From Ohessyouella blattaphilus (GTDB lineage Bacteria; Bacillota; Clostridia; Lachnospirales; Lachnospiraceae), in contig NZ_JAMXOC010000007.1 in the NCBI RefSeq assembly GCF_024721265.1, forward strand, positions 1-64,000: a DNA stretch of 64,000 nt, in the 5' to 3' direction. Positions 44,315 through 53,386 of the stretch are shown here, in pieces; the first letter of the stretch is position 1, and each line of letters opens with the position of its first letter. The position numbers and the translations under genes were made by a program. A model generated the notes under the pieces. It was not told where the DNA came from. It made no database searches and worked only from the letters and a program-made list of their open reading frames with translations.

Positions 44315-45043
44315 CTAACCCACAAAGCGTTTGTATAACTCTTCGTTTGCCGCCTTTTCTAAAGAATCATCAAGAGGCTCTAGCGCTATCTCTTCCCCGT
44401 ATTTACGTTTCAGCGCTTTACTGAGCAGATAATCACAAACCTGGGGATTCTTCGGTAATAAGGGTCCATGAAGGTAGCTAGCGATCACATTCTTATACAC
44501 CACCCCTTCATAACCGGCACCTTCGGCATTGCCATTTCCAAACAACACCTTCCCTAAAGGAGTATGCTCACCGATATACGTACGCCCACCGTGGTTTTCA
44601 AAGCCCACAACTGGCATCGAAAACAAATCGCTTTTCAGCACAATATTTTCCACCAGGCGCTCTGCCTGCCACTGGGTCTCAAGATCGAGGATGCCTAAGC
44701 CTTCAATCACTTCATCGTTGGTCTTATACGACCGACCAAGAAGCTGATAGCCGCCGCAGACAGCGAGAACCACCCCGCCGTCCTCTACATACGCTTTAAA
44801 TTCATCCTTTATTTTCAATAAATATTCGCACACTAGGCGCTGCTCTCGGTCCGAACCACCACCTAATAGCACAATATCCAGTTTACTAAAATCCGCCTGT
44901 TCCCCGGATAATACGGAGATAACCTCGCTATCCATTCCCCGCCATTCTAGACGCTTGCGAAAACACTGGATGTTTCCCCGGTCACCGTAGAGGTTTAGAA
45001 GGTCTGGGTAGAGGTGTCCGATGGCTAATTTTCTCTTTTCCAT
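44315..45043 (-). CDS. gatD: Lipid II isoglutaminyl synthase, glutaminase subunit GatD
   Basis: 242 aa class I glutamine amidotransferase, CobB/CobQ-like. Nucleophile Cys in VLAVCGGYQLLG near 95 and His in SYLHGPLLPK near 190. With MurT it amidates D-Glu of the lipid II stem peptide to D-isoglutamine. It overlaps the murT stop by one base. Confidence 0.95.
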   Translation of the reverse strand: MEKRKLAIGHLYPDLLNLYGDRGNIQCFRKRLEWRGMDSEVISVLSGEQADFSKLDIVLLGGGSDREQRLVCEYLLKIKDEFKAYVEDGGVVLAVCGGYQLLGRSYKTNDEVIEGLGILDLETQWQAERLVENIVLKSDLFSMPVVGFENHGGRTYIGEHTPLGKVLFGNGNAEGAGYEGVVYKNVIASYLHGPLLPKNPQVCDYLLSKALKRKYGEEIALEPLDDSLEKAANEELYKRFVG

Positions 45044-46389
45044 TATTCGGCCTCCTTCTTAATCCGCTCTAACAGTCCCTTGGTTTCATATAACCCGGTA
45101 TAGTTTACGATAATATAAAGATTCTTCGCCGAAGACCTAAGGGCCGCTCTAACTGCTTCTTCCATACTGTCTGCTACCGAATAAGCCACGTCTTCGTATT
45201 TGAGCCGAAGAGCCATATCGTACCTGCGGGTACCTAGACACACTAGACTACAAGCTTTCGCCTCTTGCAAATATTGAAAGTCTACATCCCAAAGCCAGGA
45301 AATATCTCGACCATCTTGAAATCCATCATTAATCTGAATAATGACGTCTTTTTCCTTTTCATCCCGAAGCACAAGGGATACCTTCTGCTGAAAGCCCACC
45401 GGATTCTTCGCTAGGTGAAGCTGGACTCTCGTATCCCCAATATGAAAGAGCACCTCTCGGTCATTTTCATAGCTAAAGTCTTCTACTGTCTCTTTAAAGT
45501 GGGGTGCTTCGATATCAAGACCTTTAAGGAGTGCATAGGCGGAAAGGGTGTTATAGACATTGTACGGCGTCCGCGAAGTCGTATCTACGCGAAGCTCATT
45601 AAGAGAAAAGCTATACACTTCACCCTCTAAGCGAATATCGTGAGCTAAGTAATCGGGCCTTGGCCGCTTAAAGCCACAACCTGGACAACTATAGAGCCCT
45701 AATTGACCGTAGTGAAAGAACTGATACTCCATCTTCGTCCCACATTTTCGGCAGAAAATACTCTCCCGAATCTCTGACTTTGAGGTGGTATCAAATATCT
45801 CTTCATCAATACCGTAAGTAATAAAATCATTGCCTGCTTCCTCGGCCATGCAGACACTCATCATATCATCGGCATTGATGGCGAGTCTCGTCTGAGGAAC
45901 GCTTTTAAAAGCCTGAATTAGCTTGTTTAAGGTAATGTCCACCTCACCGAAGCGGTCCAGCTGATCCCTGGAAATATTGGTTAGAACCACGCCGTCTGGC
46001 ATAAGCTGTGGCAATACCGCCACTGAGGCCATTTCATCTACTTCAATACAAGCGTAATCAGCCGTAATCTGACCTTTGTGGTTGGTTGCTAAGACGAAGG
46101 CCGAAATGATTCCATTTAGCATATTGGCGCCGGTGCGATTAATAATCACCTCATGACCTTCCGCTGACAGCACATGGTATAAAAGGCTATTGGTGGTGGT
46201 CTTACCGTTGGTGCCCATGGTGGCCACGGTCTTATTCTTTACTTGCTGTGACAGCTCGCGCAAAATATCTTTATCGATCATATGGGCAATCTTCCCCGGG
46301 AGAGTTACCCCGCTTCCCCGGTTCATCTTTTTTATTACAAAACTGGTAATCTTCGCCATCCGAATGGCAATTCTTGTTTTAAGTCTCAT
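45043..46389 (-). CDS. murT: Lipid II isoglutaminyl synthase, ligase subunit MurT
   Basis: 448 aa Mur-ligase-like. P-loop TMGTNGKTTTNSLL near 60, a four-cysteine zinc ribbon (CRKCG ... CPGCG, about 205-230) characteristic of MurT, and a C-terminal domain of DUF1727 type. It partners GatD encoded directly after it. Promoter at 46422-46450. Confidence 0.95.
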   Translation of the reverse strand: MRLKTRIAIRMAKITSFVIKKMNRGSGVTLPGKIAHMIDKDILRELSQQVKNKTVATMGTNGKTTTNSLLYHVLSAEGHEVIINRTGANMLNGIISAFVLATNHKGQITADYACIEVDEMASVAVLPQLMPDGVVLTNISRDQLDRFGEVDITLNKLIQAFKSVPQTRLAINADDMMSVCMAEEAGNDFITYGIDEEIFDTTSKSEIRESIFCRKCGTKMEYQFFHYGQLGLYSCPGCGFKRPRPDYLAHDIRLEGEVYSFSLNELRVDTTSRTPYNVYNTLSAYALLKGLDIEAPHFKETVEDFSYENDREVLFHIGDTRVQLHLAKNPVGFQQKVSLVLRDEKEKDVIIQINDGFQDGRDISWLWDVDFQYLQEAKACSLVCLGTRRYDMALRLKYEDVAYSVADSMEEAVRAALRSSAKNLYIIVNYTGLYETKGLLERIKKEAE

Positions 46390-46421
46390 CTTCGCTTTCC
46401 CCTATTTTTTTTAACTTTATC

Positions 46422-46474
46422 ATTATAGCAAAAAGAAGCCCTTGCCGCAAACTTTGCCGACAAGGACTTTCTTC
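46422..46474 (-). promoter_or_regulatory. Overlapping hydrogenase terminator and murT promoter
   Basis: Terminator: AGAAaGtCCTTG (46461-46473 read on minus) with CAAGGGCTTCT (46434-46444), followed by TTTTTG. Promoter: TTGCGG (46445-46450), 17 bases, TATAAT (46422-46427, with TG extension). The -35 box lies in the hairpin loop. Confidence 0.7.
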
Positions 46475-46488
46475 TTAAAATCGTAACT

Positions 46489-48210
46489 CTAATATACCCA
46501 GTCTTTTTGATGGGTATGCAATAAATGATGAGATTTCTCAGATAGTGGCTTTTCTAAATACTCCTTGTAGAGAATCTGAACTTCACTGTTCTCATGAGAA
46601 TAACGTACTTTATTGTCTCTGTCTAACTGATACAGTCTGGATCCGCGAAGAGCACCTCTTTCCTCGCCATCATTAATCGGTTGCCCACCGCCGCCAGCAC
46701 AGCCGCCTGGACAGGCCATTACTTCCACAAAGTCATACGTGACCTTACCGGCCTTAATATCCTCAATCAGCTCTCTCGCTTCTCCTAGTGACGATACCGC
46801 TGCACAGCGAACTACTGTACCATCCACATTCGCCTCTAACTCTCGCCTTTCGGTAAAGCCACGAACCTCTTTAAAGGCATCAGGATCGATATTCTCGCCT
46901 TTAAGTAAGAAATACGCAGAGCGCAGTGCCGCTTCCATAACGCCACCAGAGGCACCGAAGATAACCGCCGCACCTGTGCCTTCACCAAGAGGTGAGTCAA
47001 ATTCCGATTCTTCAAGATTTGCCAAATCGATATTATCCATCTTCATAATCTGGAGCATTTCTCTGGTAATCAGCACCGTATCCACGTCTCGAACACCAGA
47101 AACCACGTTCACTTCATCAACGCTACATTCGTATTTCTTCGCACTGCAAGGCATCACCGAGATTACATGCAGTCTTGAAGGATCTACGCCGATTTTCTCC
47201 GCAAAGTATGTCTTCGCCACCGCTCCGAACATCTGCTGGGGCGATTTGGCGGTAGAAAGCTGATCCACCATCTCTGGATACTCACTTTTCATAAAGCGAA
47301 CCCAACCGGGGCAACAAGAGGTAAACATGGGCCAAGCGTATTCGTCCCTATGGGTCAGCTTGTGAATGAGCTCACTTCCTTCTTCCATAATCGTTAAATC
47401 AGCAGTAAAGTTGGTATCAAATACGTAATCAAACCCTAGCTGCTTTAGACCGGTTACCATCTGCCCTTGCGTTAACTCTTCGCCGTCAACTCCTAAAGCA
47501 TCGGCAAAACCTGCGCGAACAGCTGGCGCCACCTGTACCACGGTAATAATATCGGGATTGTGAAGGGCGTCGTACACGTCTTTAATATCTCTTCGTACCG
47601 TCAAAGCGCCTACCGGACAATGAGTTACGCATTGGCCACACATGGAACAATTGGCTTCTGCCATCTCTTTATTGTCTTTCACTCCCACCGTCGTCCGGTA
47701 ACCGGTGTTAATCACATCCCAGACCTCAAGCCCTTGTACCTTGTCACAAAAGCTTACACATCGCATACACTTAATGCATTTGCTGGAGTCCCTGATGATT
47801 GGAAATTCCGTGTCGGTAAAGCCTTCCTCATAGCTCGTCTTATAAGGCACACTAAGAAGTCCCATATGATCTGCTAAATCTTGAAGGGAGCAGTTGCCAT
47901 TTCTGATACAGGTGGGGCAATTACTATTGTGTTCTGATAAAATCAACTGCACGTTGGTTTTACGAACATCTCTTACCTTAGGACTGTTGGTCATAACCAC
48001 CATGCCATCTTCCACCAGATGATTACAGGAGGTAACTACCCTATCCATGCCTTCGACTTCTATCACACAGACACGACAGGCACCAATTTCATTTATTTCC
48101 TTTAGATAACACAACTTAGGAATGGTGATATCTAACATCGCCGCCGCTTCCATGATAGTCGTGCCTTCTGCCACTGCAATCTGTTTTCCATCAATTGTTA
48201 AATTTACCAT
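46489..48210 (-). CDS. [FeFe] hydrogenase, electron-bifurcating/GltD-linked type
   Basis: 573 aa. N-terminal 2Fe-2S domain (LCYLKEINEIGACRVC), a His/Cys cluster region (HNSNCPTCIRNGNC), two 4Fe-4S sites (CIKCMRCVSFC; CSMCGQCVTHCPVG), then the H-cluster domain with the three signatures TSCCPGWVRF, MPCSAKKYE and MACPGGCAGGGG, and the small-subunit C-terminus. All cluster cysteines appear present. The partner is the GltD-like fusion protein encoded upstream, with which it overlaps by 7 bases. It resembles the glutamate-synthase-linked [FeFe] group (A2-like) or HydA of multimeric NAD(P)-linked enzymes. Confidence 0.92.
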   Translation of the reverse strand: MVNLTIDGKQIAVAEGTTIMEAAAMLDITIPKLCYLKEINEIGACRVCVIEVEGMDRVVTSCNHLVEDGMVVMTNSPKVRDVRKTNVQLILSEHNSNCPTCIRNGNCSLQDLADHMGLLSVPYKTSYEEGFTDTEFPIIRDSSKCIKCMRCVSFCDKVQGLEVWDVINTGYRTTVGVKDNKEMAEANCSMCGQCVTHCPVGALTVRRDIKDVYDALHNPDIITVVQVAPAVRAGFADALGVDGEELTQGQMVTGLKQLGFDYVFDTNFTADLTIMEEGSELIHKLTHRDEYAWPMFTSCCPGWVRFMKSEYPEMVDQLSTAKSPQQMFGAVAKTYFAEKIGVDPSRLHVISVMPCSAKKYECSVDEVNVVSGVRDVDTVLITREMLQIMKMDNIDLANLEESEFDSPLGEGTGAAVIFGASGGVMEAALRSAYFLLKGENIDPDAFKEVRGFTERRELEANVDGTVVRCAAVSSLGEARELIEDIKAGKVTYDFVEVMACPGGCAGGGGQPINDGEERGALRGSRLYQLDRDNKVRYSHENSEVQILYKEYLEKPLSEKSHHLLHTHQKDWVY

Positions 48211-50042
48211 TTCTGCGCTCTACCTCCTCTCAACGATCCATAACCATAATAGTCACAACGGAGGCATCTATTAGATTCTTGCTTAAGCTCTTCTTCGGTC
48301 ATTCCCAGCTCGACTCCTTCAAAATCCGTTCTCCGTTCATGAGCTTCTCGCTCCGGCAATTCTACCCGTCCGCATCCTCGTTTATTGTCCAAATGCACTA
48401 CCGGAATCTCAATTTCTTCTTCTCCTAATACATGATGAAAACCTAAGTATTCATCGATATTAGCAGCAGCAACCTTGCCGCCTTCAATCGCGCGAATAAC
48501 CGTAGCTGGTCCTGTTACACAGTCACCACCAGCAAATACACCGTGATTTTCAGGAACATTTCCATCATCCAAAGCCCCGATTGCTCCGTGCTTAATCTCG
48601 ATACCAGAGGTTTCAAAATGCTTATACTCAATATTTTGGCCGATTGCCACTAAGACCGTATCGCAAGGGATCACCTCTTCTGGCTTCGCGGCATTTCTCG
48701 GAGATGGACGGCCCTTCTTATCACTAAGGCTAATAATCTGGGGTTGAACCCGTACTCCGATTACTTCACCTGTGGCATTTTGTTCAATCTTTAGTGGCAC
48801 TTGAAGGGTAATCATCTCTACCCCTTCCGCTACCGTCGCTTCTACTTCTGCCGCTAACGCTGGCATATCTTGTTGACGCCGGCGATACACCACAGAGACT
48901 TTCGCTGCCCCTAAGCGCACCGCTGACCGGGCACAGTCCATGGCCACATTACCGCCGCCAAGTACCACAACATTTCTACCAGTTAAATCCGGCATCTGCT
49001 CCTCACCGATTTGGTAAAGCAAGTCAACAGCCGAAATAACGCCTTTGGCCTCTTCCCCTTCAATCCCCATCTTCTTATCCGTCTGAGCACCGATAGCAAT
49101 ATAGACAGCATCATTTTCCTGACGGAGCGTCTCTAGACTAATATCTTTACCGATACGCACACCGCGGTGAACTTTCACGCCCAAATTGATAATCGCATCG
49201 ATATCGTCTTGCAGACGTTCTCTTGGGAAACGGTAACTGGGAATTCCGTAGCGAAGCATCCCGCCTAGCTTTGATTTTTCTTCATAAATCGTCACATCGT
49301 GTCCCATTAAAGTCAGGTAATAAGCCGCGCTCATACCGCTAGGACCGCCACCTACAATTGCTACCTTCTTACCCGTTGCTTCTGCTTTTGGCTCATCGGG
49401 AACGTCTTTGGCAAAGTCGACTGCCGCTCTTTTAATTCCCCGAATATTAATCGGCGTATCTAGCATGCGACGACGACACTTGCGTTCACAAGGATGCTCA
49501 CAGACAAAGGCACACGTAGCTGGGAACGGATTATCCCGCTTAATGAGGCGCACCGCGTCCTCATAGCGCCCACTATACATTAACGCAACATAGCCCGGAA
49601 TATCCACGTTAGCTGGGCAATCCGCCATACACGGCACCGCAATCTTCGTAGCATCGATATTGCCACCTTGCTCAATGTATTTCACATACTCATCATAGCA
49701 CTCGGTCACTCCGTGATACACCATTCTTGCAGCTTCATAACCGATAGCACAATCTGCCGACTGGTAAATATTCGCTGCTGTTTCCTTGATTAAATCAATG
49801 GTTTTAAGCGTCGCCCGGTTCTCTAAGACATCCTCTAATAAATTCTGTAGCTGCTTCAAACCGATACGACATGAAGTACATTTTCCGCAAGTTTGAGCGT
49901 GACACATCTTCAAAAAGCCTAAATGAAAATCCGCCGGACAGGAATCCACTGCTCCGGCAATCATTCGCCGCTCAAGAACTTCGTACATTTGGTTCACTGA
50001 CCTTTGTACATCGTCAGATTTTTTCACCTGTAATCTGCTCAT
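48204..50042 (-). CDS. NuoF-type Fe-S / GltD-like NAD(P) oxidoreductase fusion, hydrogenase partner
   Basis: 612 aa. N-terminal region (about 45-130) has CGKCTSCRIG, the 4Fe-4S site of NuoF/HydB C-termini, but no FMN/NADH domain of NuoF. It is fused to a complete GltD-like part: Fer4_20 cysteines (CMADCPANVDIPGY, CAFVCEHPCERKCRR), FAD site GGGPSGMSAAYYL, NAD(P) site GGGNVAMDCARSA, and FAGGDCVTG. A C-terminal CLRCDYYGYGS may bind another cluster. Presumably it passes electrons between NAD(P)H and the hydrogenase. Start ATG with GGGAGG. Confidence 0.85.
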   Translation of the reverse strand: MSRLQVKKSDDVQRSVNQMYEVLERRMIAGAVDSCPADFHLGFLKMCHAQTCGKCTSCRIGLKQLQNLLEDVLENRATLKTIDLIKETAANIYQSADCAIGYEAARMVYHGVTECYDEYVKYIEQGGNIDATKIAVPCMADCPANVDIPGYVALMYSGRYEDAVRLIKRDNPFPATCAFVCEHPCERKCRRRMLDTPINIRGIKRAAVDFAKDVPDEPKAEATGKKVAIVGGGPSGMSAAYYLTLMGHDVTIYEEKSKLGGMLRYGIPSYRFPRERLQDDIDAIINLGVKVHRGVRIGKDISLETLRQENDAVYIAIGAQTDKKMGIEGEEAKGVISAVDLLYQIGEEQMPDLTGRNVVVLGGGNVAMDCARSAVRLGAAKVSVVYRRRQQDMPALAAEVEATVAEGVEMITLQVPLKIEQNATGEVIGVRVQPQIISLSDKKGRPSPRNAAKPEEVIPCDTVLVAIGQNIEYKHFETSGIEIKHGAIGALDDGNVPENHGVFAGGDCVTGPATVIRAIEGGKVAAANIDEYLGFHHVLGEEEIEIPVVHLDNKRGCGRVELPEREAHERRTDFEGVELGMTEEELKQESNRCLRCDYYGYGSLRGGRAQKW

Positions 50043-50174
50043 TTCTACCTCCCTTATCCAGGATCTCGATCATTCCTTCTTATTCACTCCTCTAAGATCC
50101 CAACTTTGTTATCTCTATAATTGTATCATTCGTGAACGGTTATTACTATTTTAGTTATTTTTTTAACTCGATTT

Positions 50175-50191
50175 TTGTGCATGTTACACAA
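50175..50191. promoter_or_regulatory. Palindromic operator candidate between hydrogenase and small-protein genes
   Basis: TTGTG-N7-CACAA, a 17-bp inverted repeat in the 247-base divergent gap (50043-50289). It resembles Rex or CRP/FNR-like half-sites but with one base less than the usual Rex spacing. A hydrogenase is a plausible redox-controlled target. The plus-strand gene has an extended -10 TATAAT at 50231-50236. Confidence 0.35.
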
Positions 50192-50289
50192 TTATCGCCA
50201 AACTATTCTGTTATCTCGCTAGGTTTATGATATAATTTTCGTTAAATTGATAAATGATAACATTTAAACAATAAAAAAGGAGCTCACCT

Positions 50290-50520
50290 ATGGATCTAAG
50301 CAAACTCACAAAACTAAATAAACTAAGAGAAGGTTACGAAATTTTCAAAAGAAACCATCCCAAAATCCCTCTTTATTTCAAGCAGATGTCAAAAGTCGCT
50401 ATCGAAGAGGATACTGTGGTGGAAATCACTATTACTCCACCAGGCGGAAAGCCTTATGAAGCTAACTTTAAGCTCAAAGCTGATGAGGTAGCCTTCTTCA
50501 AGGATTTCATGAATATGTAA
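50290..50520 (+). CDS. Small conserved-looking protein, unknown function
   Basis: 76 aa, MDLSKLTKLNKLREGYEIF to FFKDFMNM. AAAGGAGCT at good spacing before the ATG, an extended -10 box (50231-50236) and a hairpin after the stop make it a convincing gene. The N-terminal third is helical and basic, and a central beta segment follows (TVVEITITPPGGKPYEAN). No signal peptide, cysteines or membrane span. Divergent from the hydrogenase operon. I do not recognise its family. Confidence 0.75.
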   Translation: MDLSKLTKLNKLREGYEIFKRNHPKIPLYFKQMSKVAIEEDTVVEITITPPGGKPYEANFKLKADEVAFFKDFMNM

Positions 50521-50528
50521 AAAGAAAA

Positions 50529-50558
50529 AAACAGGACTATCGTTTGATAATCCCGTTT
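50529..50558. terminator. Convergent terminator (small protein / prolyl-tRNA editing gene)
   Basis: AACAGGACTATC pairs imperfectly with GATAATCCCGTT around GTTT. On the minus strand it is followed by a run of seven Ts, so it mainly terminates the editing-protein gene. Confidence 0.7.
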
Positions 50559-50562
50559 CCAA

Positions 50563-51102
50563 CTAGACTCTTATCGTCTCCGCCCGGCGTCCGGTAAAAG
50601 GCAAGAATTTTTGTAAGATCTGCTCTGTCTTCACTTTCATGTACCCCGTTGTCGTACCATCGCTGCATCCGTACCATTCCATATTTGCTACAGCCTTATC
50701 CACAACGATTCTAACTTCCTTGGCACCCTCTAACAGGGCACTAAAAATAGTAGCTGCGCCAATCTTCGTCCCTAGCATCTCTTCCATCATTTCGGCCGGA
50801 GCAAAAGAAACCCGCGGTACTTCTAACACATTGGAAAAATCTTTTGCACGAAAAGGCTTATTTCCCTTAGTTACAAAAAGATAGAAATCCTGTTGCTTGC
50901 GGTCACATAAAAATAAGGTCTTCACCATCTGCATATCTAATCTTTCATTAACGTTCTCACAGTCTTCCATGGTGATTACCTCATCGGTATCTACTCTTTC
51001 AAAGGGGATCTCTAGTTCCGCTAAGGCCTGGAACACTTTTTCCTGCAACTCATTATTATAAACTTCCGGTGCTGTGGTCTTCACTTCGCTTACGTGTATC
51101 AT
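50563..51102 (-). CDS. Prolyl-tRNA editing protein (YbaK/ProX family)
   Basis: 179 aa. MVKTLFLCDRKQQDFYLFVT contains the conserved Lys of YbaK/INS-like deacylases; IGAATIFSALLEGA and TTTGYMKVKTEQILQKFL match the ProXp-ala branch, which hydrolyses Ala-tRNA(Pro). It lacks synthetase domains. GAGGAG precedes the ATG. Divergent from the LysR gene. Confidence 0.85.
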   Translation of the reverse strand: MIHVSEVKTTAPEVYNNELQEKVFQALAELEIPFERVDTDEVITMEDCENVNERLDMQMVKTLFLCDRKQQDFYLFVTKGNKPFRAKDFSNVLEVPRVSFAPAEMMEEMLGTKIGAATIFSALLEGAKEVRIVVDKAVANMEWYGCSDGTTTGYMKVKTEQILQKFLPFTGRRAETIRV

Positions 51103-51222
51103 CTTTGTTCACTCCTCTACTTGTGCTTTCTCCTATTCTAGGATATCATAATCTTAATGATTACAAAAGCGAATAAATATCATCTTTAAAATGACGTTTT
51201 CAGATAGAAAGGATTTGCGCAT

Positions 51223-52110
51223 ATGGATATGAACATTCAGAAACTTCTGGCCTTTATCACCACTGTGGAACACGGCAGCTTCACTAAAGCTGCTAAGCTT
51301 CTGGACTATTCCCAATCCGGTATCAGCCGCATGATTAGCGACTTGGAAAAAGACTGGCAAGTGACCCTCTTAGTCAGAGGAAGAGCTGGGGTTCACCTGA
51401 CCTCTGATGGCTTAAGACTACTCCCCTATGCTAGAAAAGTTTATAACGAATACACAGAACTGCAAACTCAAGTAGACGAAATAAGTGGTCTAAAATCAGG
51501 CCTCATTCGGATCGGTACCTTTTCTAGCGTGGCTACCCACTGGCTTCCTAGTATTATCCGAGAATTCCAAAAAGAATATCCAAATATCGATTATGAGCTT
51601 CTTTTAGGAGATTATGTAGAAATTGAAAAGTGGCTCCTAGAAGGTCGCGTGGATTGTGGCTTTTTAAGACTGCCTGTACGCGACCATCTAGAAACCACCT
51701 TCTTAGAAGATGATAAATTAATGGTGGTGCTACCAGTGGATCACCCTTTCGCTGATCGGGATAAATTCCCCGTAAAAGCGCTTGGAGACTATCCTTTCAT
51801 GCTTCTAGAAAAAGATAATCCTGGCGATATCTCCGAACTCCTAGAGCACCTAAACGTAACACCTAATATCAAATTTACCACTTGGGATGATTATGCCATT
51901 CTCGCCATGATTGAAAACGGTCTGGGAATCAGCATCCTCCCCCAGTTAATCCTGCGCCGCATTCCCAATCAAGTAGTTATCAAAGAGCTAGATGTGCCCG
52001 CTGCGAGAAAAATCTGTATCGCTACAAGCGGAGAAAAAACGGCTCCTCTAGCAGTTACTCGTTTTCTTGAGTATTTGGAATATCGGCATGACGAATCACC
52101 GGAATACTAA
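51223..52110 (+). CDS. LysR-family transcriptional regulator
   Basis: 295 aa. N-terminal helix-turn-helix (about 3-62: LLAFITTVEHGSFTKAAKLLDYSQSGISRMISDLE) and a periplasmic-binding-like effector domain (about 90-290). Its last 56 bases overlap the 3' end of the convergent MFS gene (52055-52110). The target is probably divergent or the transporter, but no operator was identified. Confidence 0.93.
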   Translation: MDMNIQKLLAFITTVEHGSFTKAAKLLDYSQSGISRMISDLEKDWQVTLLVRGRAGVHLTSDGLRLLPYARKVYNEYTELQTQVDEISGLKSGLIRIGTFSSVATHWLPSIIREFQKEYPNIDYELLLGDYVEIEKWLLEGRVDCGFLRLPVRDHLETTFLEDDKLMVVLPVDHPFADRDKFPVKALGDYPFMLLEKDNPGDISELLEHLNVTPNIKFTTWDDYAILAMIENGLGISILPQLILRRIPNQVVIKELDVPAARKICIATSGEKTAPLAVTRFLEYLEYRHDESPEY

Positions 52111-53290
52111 GACATAGAGTTGCTGCAATAAGCGTTAACCCGCCAGCAATCAAAAACCATTTTTCCACCCCGAAGATTTCGGCAAATACCCCTGATAAAG
52201 ACAAGCCAATTGGCGCTACAATCAAGCGAATGCTCGCTGCCAACGAAAGTACTCGGCCAAGGTATTCATCCGCAAATTTGCTCTGAATAAGCGGCGTATA
52301 CATGCCCCAATAAAAGGGTCCTGATACCCCCATCATTAGGGAACAGATAACAAAACCGACAAAACCGCTTGGCGGAAGCATCCCTGAAACGAAAAGACAA
52401 GCACTCATTAACAAATACGACCCAACAATGGTATAAATACGATTTTTTGTGCCGCCCCACTTACTCAAAATCAGCGATCCCACTAGCAAACCGACAGAAA
52501 AAATAACCTCAATAATACTAGCATGGGTACTCGTCCCCCCAAAATAAGACATACTCATCAGCGGAAACAAGGCGCTTGTAGGCATTAGCGCTAAGGTATA
52601 AAGCGCACTGATAAACACCAGCCCTAGCATCCCTCTATTGGTTCGCAATATCCGAAAGCCTTCCTTGGCTTCTCTTAGAACGTGCAAGTCTGAGGACTGC
52701 TCACTTCTTTCTAACTTTGGCACATGACTAATCGTTAACGCAAAGACAGCAATAAGAGCACCAATCACGTCTAAAAAGACAATCCCCCCAAGGCTCCAAG
52801 TCTGATAGAGCACTGCTGCAATTACTGGACTTAGAATCTGGGAAATCGATTCTAGCGACTGGGAGTAGCCGGCACACTTTGTTAACTGATCGGTGGGCAC
52901 AATCTGCGGGGTCACTGCTTGCAGACACGGAGTGTGGAAAGCCGTGCCGATAGAGCGCAATAATAGAATGACCATAATTAAACCCGTGGTGAGAAAGCCG
53001 AGAGCGCCGGCAAGCACCATTACTAGACTCGCTAAAGAAATCAGCAAGTCCGACAATATCATGATTTTCTTTCGATTATAACGGTCGATAAACACGCCGA
53101 TAAAAGGACCGAGAACCCCTTGCGGCAAAAAGCCCATCAGCATCGCTGCTGATAGCACTAAAGCCGAACCCGTTCGATCCGTTAGATACCACACGATAGC
53201 AAATTGTAACACCGAGCTAGAAAGCTGAGAAAATGCTTGTCCTGTCCAAATGGTAAAGAAATTCTTCTTCCAACTCTTTATCCCGTTCAT
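52055..53290 (-). CDS. Major facilitator superfamily transporter
   Basis: 411 aa with about 12 hydrophobic helices and the MFS loop GVFIDRYNRKKIMI after helix 2. It resembles MFS_3/drug- or siderophore-exporter types (GPFIGVFIDRYNRKKI). AAGGAGG precedes the ATG. The 3' end overlaps the LysR gene tail to tail. The substrate is unknown. Confidence 0.9.
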   Translation of the reverse strand: MNGIKSWKKNFFTIWTGQAFSQLSSSVLQFAIVWYLTDRTGSALVLSAAMLMGFLPQGVLGPFIGVFIDRYNRKKIMILSDLLISLASLVMVLAGALGFLTTGLIMVILLLRSIGTAFHTPCLQAVTPQIVPTDQLTKCAGYSQSLESISQILSPVIAAVLYQTWSLGGIVFLDVIGALIAVFALTISHVPKLERSEQSSDLHVLREAKEGFRILRTNRGMLGLVFISALYTLALMPTSALFPLMSMSYFGGTSTHASIIEVIFSVGLLVGSLILSKWGGTKNRIYTIVGSYLLMSACLFVSGMLPPSGFVGFVICSLMMGVSGPFYWGMYTPLIQSKFADEYLGRVLSLAASIRLIVAPIGLSLSGVFAEIFGVEKWFLIAGGLTLIAATLCLSIPVIRHADIPNTQENE

Positions 53291-53336
53291 TTTTCCTCCT
53301 TAAAACCGGAAGCATCACGTTTTGCGAGACTGCTCC

Positions 53337-53373
53337 GCGTAAAAAGAAGTGCACACCTAAAGTGCACACTTCT
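53337..53373 (-). terminator. Terminator of rpsB-tsf
   Basis: On the minus strand a hairpin of AGAAGTGTGCAC-type sequence (arms share the palindrome GTGCAC at 53349-53354 and 53362-53367, with AGAA/TTCT outside) is followed by TTTTTAC. It ends the translation-factor operon, so pyrH is not in it. Confidence 0.8.
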
Positions 53374-53386
53374 CATAAAGTCTTTA

